Of a stretch of 7,572 nt of DNA, positions 4,955 through 7,572 are shown piece by piece. The stretch is taken from assembly GCA_938049325.1 (NCBI GenBank), contig CALICC010000012.1:1-7572 (forward strand), written 5' to 3'. Made by a program: the position numbers and the translations under genes. The stretch comes from an uncultured Ilumatobacter sp. (lineage in GTDB: Bacteria > Actinomycetota > Acidimicrobiia > Acidimicrobiales > Ilumatobacteraceae). The notes below the pieces were generated by a model that searched no databases, was not told the origin of the DNA, and saw nothing but the letters and a program-made list of their open reading frames with translations. Numbering within the stretch: the stretch's first letter is position 1; each line of letters opens with the position of its first letter.

Positions 4955-6265
4955 TCAGGCTCGGATCGGACCGAGCACTCGGTCGGTGTACGCGTTGCGG
5001 AACGTGCCAGCGGTATCGAGCTCGGCACGCAGCGTCTGGAACGCGTCCCACTCGGGATAGCGACTCGCGAGCGTCATCGACGACTGGAAGTGCATCTTGC
5101 CCCAGTGCGGTCGCCCGCCGTAGTCGTTCATGATCTGCTCGACACCCTGGAAGTAAGCCTCGTATGGCGTCTTGATGTACTGGTGCACCGCGATCCATCC
5201 CGATGCGCGGCCGTTCGCCGTCGACAGCGGAATGTCGTCGCCCGCCGAGGCGCGCACTTCGATCGGGAACAGCGGCGGAAACGGCAGCGACTTCACGAGC
5301 GCACCGATGCGACCGATGGCGTCGGGCACCGCGTCGAACGGCACGCCGTATTCCATCTCCAAGAAACGCACGCGGCGCGGGCTGCAGAAGATGCGATCAC
5401 TGCGATCGATCAGCTCGCGCTCCGACGCCGCCGAGGTCACCAGTTTGGCGATCTTTGGTGCGGCGGCAGGAAACCGTCGTCCGACCCGACACACGGTGCC
5501 GAACGCCAAGTTCTCGGCAATCCACTTGTCGCGAATGTACGCCGACTTCGACTGCGGTGCGGCGGGCCGATCGGTGATCGTGTTTCGTTTCACCTGGCAT
5601 CGGCGCGCACCGGGCATCCAGTAGAACTCGACGTGGTCGGTGGCGTGCATCACACCGCCAAAGTCGGAGAGCAGATCGGCGAGCGGCTCGATGCTCTCGA
5701 CCGCATGCAGGTTGAATGCAGGCACGCAGCGCAACGTCACGGCGGTCACGATGCCGAGCGCTCCGATTCCGACCCGTGCAATCCGCAAGAGTTCGGCGTC
5801 GTTCGTCTCGTCGGCACGCCTGATCGAACCGTCGCCGGTGACCAACTCGAGGCCGACCACGGTGGTGGCGAGGTTCCCGTGCCCCGCACCGGTGCCGTGC
5901 GTTGCGGTGGAGATCGCTCCGGCGATCGATTGGTGGTCGATGTCACCGAGGTTCGGCAGCGCGAGGCCGCGCTTGGCGAGGTGGTTGTTCAGGTCGTGCA
6001 ATCGGATGCCCGCCTGCACCGTGACGTCGAAGCCTTCCGGACCGCCGACGTTCACGACACGATTCATCGCGTCGAGCGAGAGCAGGTGCCCGTCGGTCAT
6101 GGCAACGCCGGTGAACGAGTGCCCTCCAGCGATGACCTTGACTCGCTCGCCGGCGGCATGCGCGCGGGTGACGATGGCGGCGACCTCGGCGGTCGAGCGT
6201 GGTTCGTGCACGCCCAGAGGAACACACCGCTGGTTTCCAGCCCAGTTCGATGTCGCGACGCCCAT
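4955..6265 (-). CDS. FAD-linked sugar-lactone oxidase/dehydrogenase (ALO/GULO family, Rv1771-like)
   Basis: The protein has 436 residues, full length for the aldonolactone oxidase group of the VAO flavoprotein family. The N-terminal FAD domain (about 1-190) has NWAGNQ at 7-12 and AGGHSFTG at 46-53, where H49 is the probable site of covalent FAD attachment. It continues with NLGDIDHQSIAGA and TATHGTG, then GALGIVTAVTLR. The C-terminal ALO domain contains RFLEMEYGVP, FPIEVR and the signature HWGK at 387-390, near the ending FRNAYTDRVLG. By memory it follows M. tuberculosis Rv1771 (L-gulono-1,4-lactone dehydrogenase) block by block, more closely than Streptomyces alditol oxidase. The likely reaction is oxidation of an aldono-1,4-lactone at C2 with FAD; substrate and oxygen use are undetermined. 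No signal peptide is seen. ATG 6265 lies 6 nt after a TACGTT box, and the 65-bp gap after DUF1697 supports a separate promoter. Confidence 0.92.
   Translation of the reverse strand: MGVATSNWAGNQRCVPLGVHEPRSTAEVAAIVTRAHAAGERVKVIAGGHSFTGVAMTDGHLLSLDAMNRVVNVGGPEGFDVTVQAGIRLHDLNNHLAKRGLALPNLGDIDHQSIAGAISTATHGTGAGHGNLATTVVGLELVTGDGSIRRADETNDAELLRIARVGIGALGIVTAVTLRCVPAFNLHAVESIEPLADLLSDFGGVMHATDHVEFYWMPGARRCQVKRNTITDRPAAPQSKSAYIRDKWIAENLAFGTVCRVGRRFPAAAPKIAKLVTSAASERELIDRSDRIFCSPRRVRFLEMEYGVPFDAVPDAIGRIGALVKSLPFPPLFPIEVRASAGDDIPLSTANGRASGWIAVHQYIKTPYEAYFQGVEQIMNDYGGRPHWGKMHFQSSMTLASRYPEWDAFQTLRAELDTAGTFRNAYTDRVLGPIRA
4959..4984. terminator. Possible weak terminator downstream of adk (two alternative hairpins)
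   Basis: GCTCGG (4959-4964) pairs with CCGAGC (4971-4976) over a 6-nt loop. Alternatively GACCGAG (4969-4975) pairs with CTCGGTC (4978-4984); its 2-nt loop means the inner pair must open. The two hairpins exclude each other. They lie about 32 nt after the adk stop but inside the final codons of the oxidase on the other strand, and no T-tract follows. The convergent gap itself (4928-4954) is only 27 bp and shows nothing else. Confidence 0.25.
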
Positions 6266-6271
6266 GAGTGC

Positions 6272-6277
6272 AACGTA
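6272..6277 (-). promoter_or_regulatory. Candidate leaderless -10 box of the lactone oxidase gene
   Basis: Minus-strand TACGTT (6277-6272) is followed after 6 nt by ATG 6265, the same hexamer and spacing as at the GNAT gene. No recognisable -35 lies 16-18 nt upstream, and no Shine-Dalgarno sequence is present. Confidence 0.42.
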
Positions 6278-6297
6278 TCGGGCGCGTCAATCCCGCG

Positions 6298-6310
6298 CCT
6301 CTCCGAGAGG
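6298..6310 (-). other. Short hairpin after the DUF1697 gene
   Basis: CCTCT (6298-6302) and AGAGG (6306-6310) can form a 5-bp stem with a 3-nt loop, about 20 nt beyond the DUF1697 stop and upstream of the oxidase's candidate -10. It could be a weak terminator separating the two genes. The stem is short and has no T-tract. Confidence 0.2.
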
Positions 6311-6330
6311 GAGCGGCCCCGATCCCGCGA

Positions 6331-6915
6331 TCAGTTCGCGGTCATCGCGATGAGGCGATCGACGGTGTTGAGATTGCGACCAGTACCACGCACGCCGTAG
6401 GCCCGTTCGATTCGATCGACGGTCAACTTCGAGGTCGCAGCACCATCGACGTAGTGAACATGGAGTTCGGCGCGGCCGTCGTGCACGTCGAGATGGAAGC
6501 GGTCGTTGCCGAACGCATCGGGATCGAGCGACGCCCGTCGCGTCGGCGCGGGAGGTTCCGACAGGAACACGACATGCACGAGCTTGGCGTGGTCGGCGTC
6601 GTCCGGGTCCGGCACGAAACGCTCGGCCGATACCGCTCGCGCATGGTGAAGATCGGCGCTCGACCGGATCACGATCGGCACATCGTCGAGACCGAACCGT
6701 TGGACGAGAACACCGCGCACCGCCGCCACCGCATCGGCTTCGTCGACCGGGCCACCCGTGACGACGGCGTTGCCGCTTTGGATGTACGTCCGCACGTCGC
6801 CGAACCCTGCGAGGCTCAGGCCATCGCGAAGCTCGGCCATCGCGACCTTGCGGTGCCCTCCGACATTGATACCCCGAAGCAGCACGATGCGCGTCGGTTC
6901 GTCAGCGTCGGTCAT
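6331..6915 (-). CDS. DUF1697 family protein
   Basis: The protein has 194 residues from ATG 6915, close to the usual 175-185 of this family. An in-frame GTG at 6933 adds six residues that are not family-like, so I prefer 6915. The family signature is clear: RIVLLRGINVGG (9-20), K23 and M26 in HRKVAMAEL, then VRTYIQSGNAVV (41-52). The rest is the usual alternating strand-helix pattern, ending with a conserved-looking segment around TSKLTVDRIERAYG, GTGRNLNTVDRL. No catalytic function has been established for DUF1697 to my knowledge, and no signal peptide or membrane segment is seen. The start is 26 nt after the stop of the upstream aminotransferase gene, so the two may be cotranscribed. A weak GATCAT hexamer 6 nt before the ATG could act as a -10, but it misses the first T. 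Confidence 0.92.
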   Translation of the reverse strand: MTDADEPTRIVLLRGINVGGHRKVAMAELRDGLSLAGFGDVRTYIQSGNAVVTGGPVDEADAVAAVRGVLVQRFGLDDVPIVIRSSADLHHARAVSAERFVPDPDDADHAKLVHVVFLSEPPAPTRRASLDPDAFGNDRFHLDVHDGRAELHVHYVDGAATSKLTVDRIERAYGVRGTGRNLNTVDRLIAMTAN

Positions 6916-6941
6916 GAGTCCATGATCGCGCACGCGCCGCG

Positions 6942-7572
6942 TCAGAGTGCACGAACCGCATCCACGGTCCGTTCGAGTTCGGCGGAGGTGGTGGTGCAGT
7001 GCACCGACATGCGGACCATCGGCGGCAGGTCGCGCGCTTCCATGTCGGCGCGTGCCGAGCCCGCGAACGTCGTGGACGTGTTGATGTCGAGTTCTCCGAG
7101 CCGAGCGCGGACGTCAGCCGACTCGATCCTCGGATGAGTCATCGTGACGATGCCGCACCGCGCCAAGCCCTGGTCATGAACGTTCATGCCCGCATCGACA
7201 AGCCGCGCCCGTAGATCCTTCGCGCGCAGCGCGACCGTCCGCTGAATCCGGTCGACTCCGATGTCGAGGGCAACGGCCACCGCGACCCCAAGGCCGAGCC
7301 ACGCGGCGTGGCTGTGCTCCCAGTGTTCAAACCGTGTGGCACCGGCCGCGAATTCGTATCGATCGAGCGCGGTCCAGTCAGCACCGTGGTGGTCGGGCTG
7401 GGCCGGCGTCAGGCCGTCGAGGATGTTCTCGCTCGCGTACAGGAACCCGGTGCCACGCGGGCCGCGAAGGTACTTGCGACCGGTCCCCGACAGGAGATCA
7501 CATCCGATCGCGTCGACGTCGATGTCGAGCTGGCCGACCGCCTGGCACGCGTCGAGCAGGAACGGGACACCC
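6942..7572 (-). CDS. Class V PLP-dependent aminotransferase / cysteine desulfurase-like protein (C-terminal part, truncated by window edge)
   Basis: The reading frame is open from the window edge (first full codon 7571-7569) to TGA 6944-6942, giving 209 visible residues. An internal GTG at 7280 is not the start. The visible part begins at GVPFLLDACQAVGQLDIDVD: D7 would contact the pyridine nitrogen of PLP and Q10 lies in the usual following position. K33 in SGTGRKYLRGPRGTGFLY is the expected Schiff-base lysine. Then come FAAGATRFEHWEHSHAAWLGLG and the small C-terminal domain, with AGMNVHDQG and the late block NTSTTFAGSARADME. This is fold type I, class V, the group that contains cysteine desulfurases, isopenicillin-N-epimerase-like enzymes and EgtE-like C-S lyases. 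The visible part does not decide between them. The protein is cytosolic. It is transcribed towards DUF1697 with a 26-nt gap. Confidence 0.9.
   Translation of the reverse strand, partial: GVPFLLDACQAVGQLDIDVDAIGCDLLSGTGRKYLRGPRGTGFLYASENILDGLTPAQPDHHGADWTALDRYEFAAGATRFEHWEHSHAAWLGLGVAVAVALDIGVDRIQRTVALRAKDLRARLVDAGMNVHDQGLARCGIVTMTHPRIESADVRARLGELDINTSTTFAGSARADMEARDLPPMVRMSVHCTTTSAELERTVDAVRAL

Noticed and set aside
6285..6290. A consensus-like TTGACG on the minus strand upstream of the oxidase
   Set aside because: It lies only 7 nt from the TACGTT hexamer, far too close for a -35/-10 pair, and no -10 is found 16-18 nt downstream.
5090..6400. A 436-codon open frame on the plus strand across the oxidase gene
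   Set aside because: It is antisense to a gene with clear family motifs throughout (GHSF, HWGK). Its translation is Arg/His/Val-rich without recognisable domains, as expected of a mirror frame in GC-rich DNA.
4955..7572. A biosynthetic cluster linking the aminotransferase, DUF1697 protein and lactone oxidase
   Set aside because: Same strand only. The oxidase seems to have its own promoter, DUF1697 has no known pathway role, and no other pathway gene is visible.
6942..7572. Naming the class V aminotransferase EgtE or a cysteine desulfurase
   Set aside because: The visible C-terminal part shows only general class V features, and the N-terminal substrate-binding region is outside the window.
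1..7572. CRISPR array, tRNA or rRNA gene, insertion sequence, prophage or toxin-antitoxin module
   Set aside because: I found no regularly spaced repeats, cloverleaf, transposase or integrase motifs, or small paired genes. Genes fill the window densely, and the largest gap (821-939) is 119 bp.

Overview
This is an ordinary-looking chromosomal stretch from a GC-rich actinobacterium. Three things support that: an F420-dependent luciferase-like oxidoreductase, a mycothiol-dependent-isomerase-type (MDMPI) protein, and a VAO-family lactone oxidase/dehydrogenase that reads like mycobacterial Rv1771. Shine-Dalgarno sequences are nearly absent and several starts look leaderless. The overall style suggests Acidimicrobiia (Ilumatobacter-like), but that placement is inference. 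I see no rRNA, tRNA, CRISPR array, transposase, phage gene or recognisable defence system.

Layout. (a) 1-820, plus strand: the last 17 codons of an unknown gene, then a nine-cysteine protein that resembles the YkgJ/DUF3109 type of metal-chelating protein. (b) 821-939: a convergent intergenic gap holding a perfect 22-bp inverted repeat (859-905). (c) 940-2406, minus strand: an MDMPI/DinB-like enzyme with an SCP2-like tail, preceded by a GNAT-fold protein. (d) 2407-2462: a tight divergent promoter region. (e) 2463-4927, plus strand: an F420-dependent oxidoreductase, a secreted MarP-like trypsin-fold protease starting 5 nt later, and an adenylate kinase 39 nt further on. (f) 4955-7572, minus strand, in order of transcription: a class V PLP-dependent aminotransferase (its N-terminal part is beyond the window), a DUF1697 protein and the lactone oxidase.

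How the genes work together. Several genes belong to actinobacterial redox chemistry (F420, mycothiol-type, covalent FAD), but nothing ties them into one pathway. The F420 enzyme and protease are probably cotranscribed. The other genes look like small independent units.

Most worth a second look: the long palindrome, which may be a dispersed repeat; the cysteine-rich protein; the protease, whose catalytic and disulfide spacing matches MarP but which has a lipoprotein anchor in place of the membrane domain; and four starts placed 6-7 nt after a TANNNT hexamer, which also decide the start codons of two genes.
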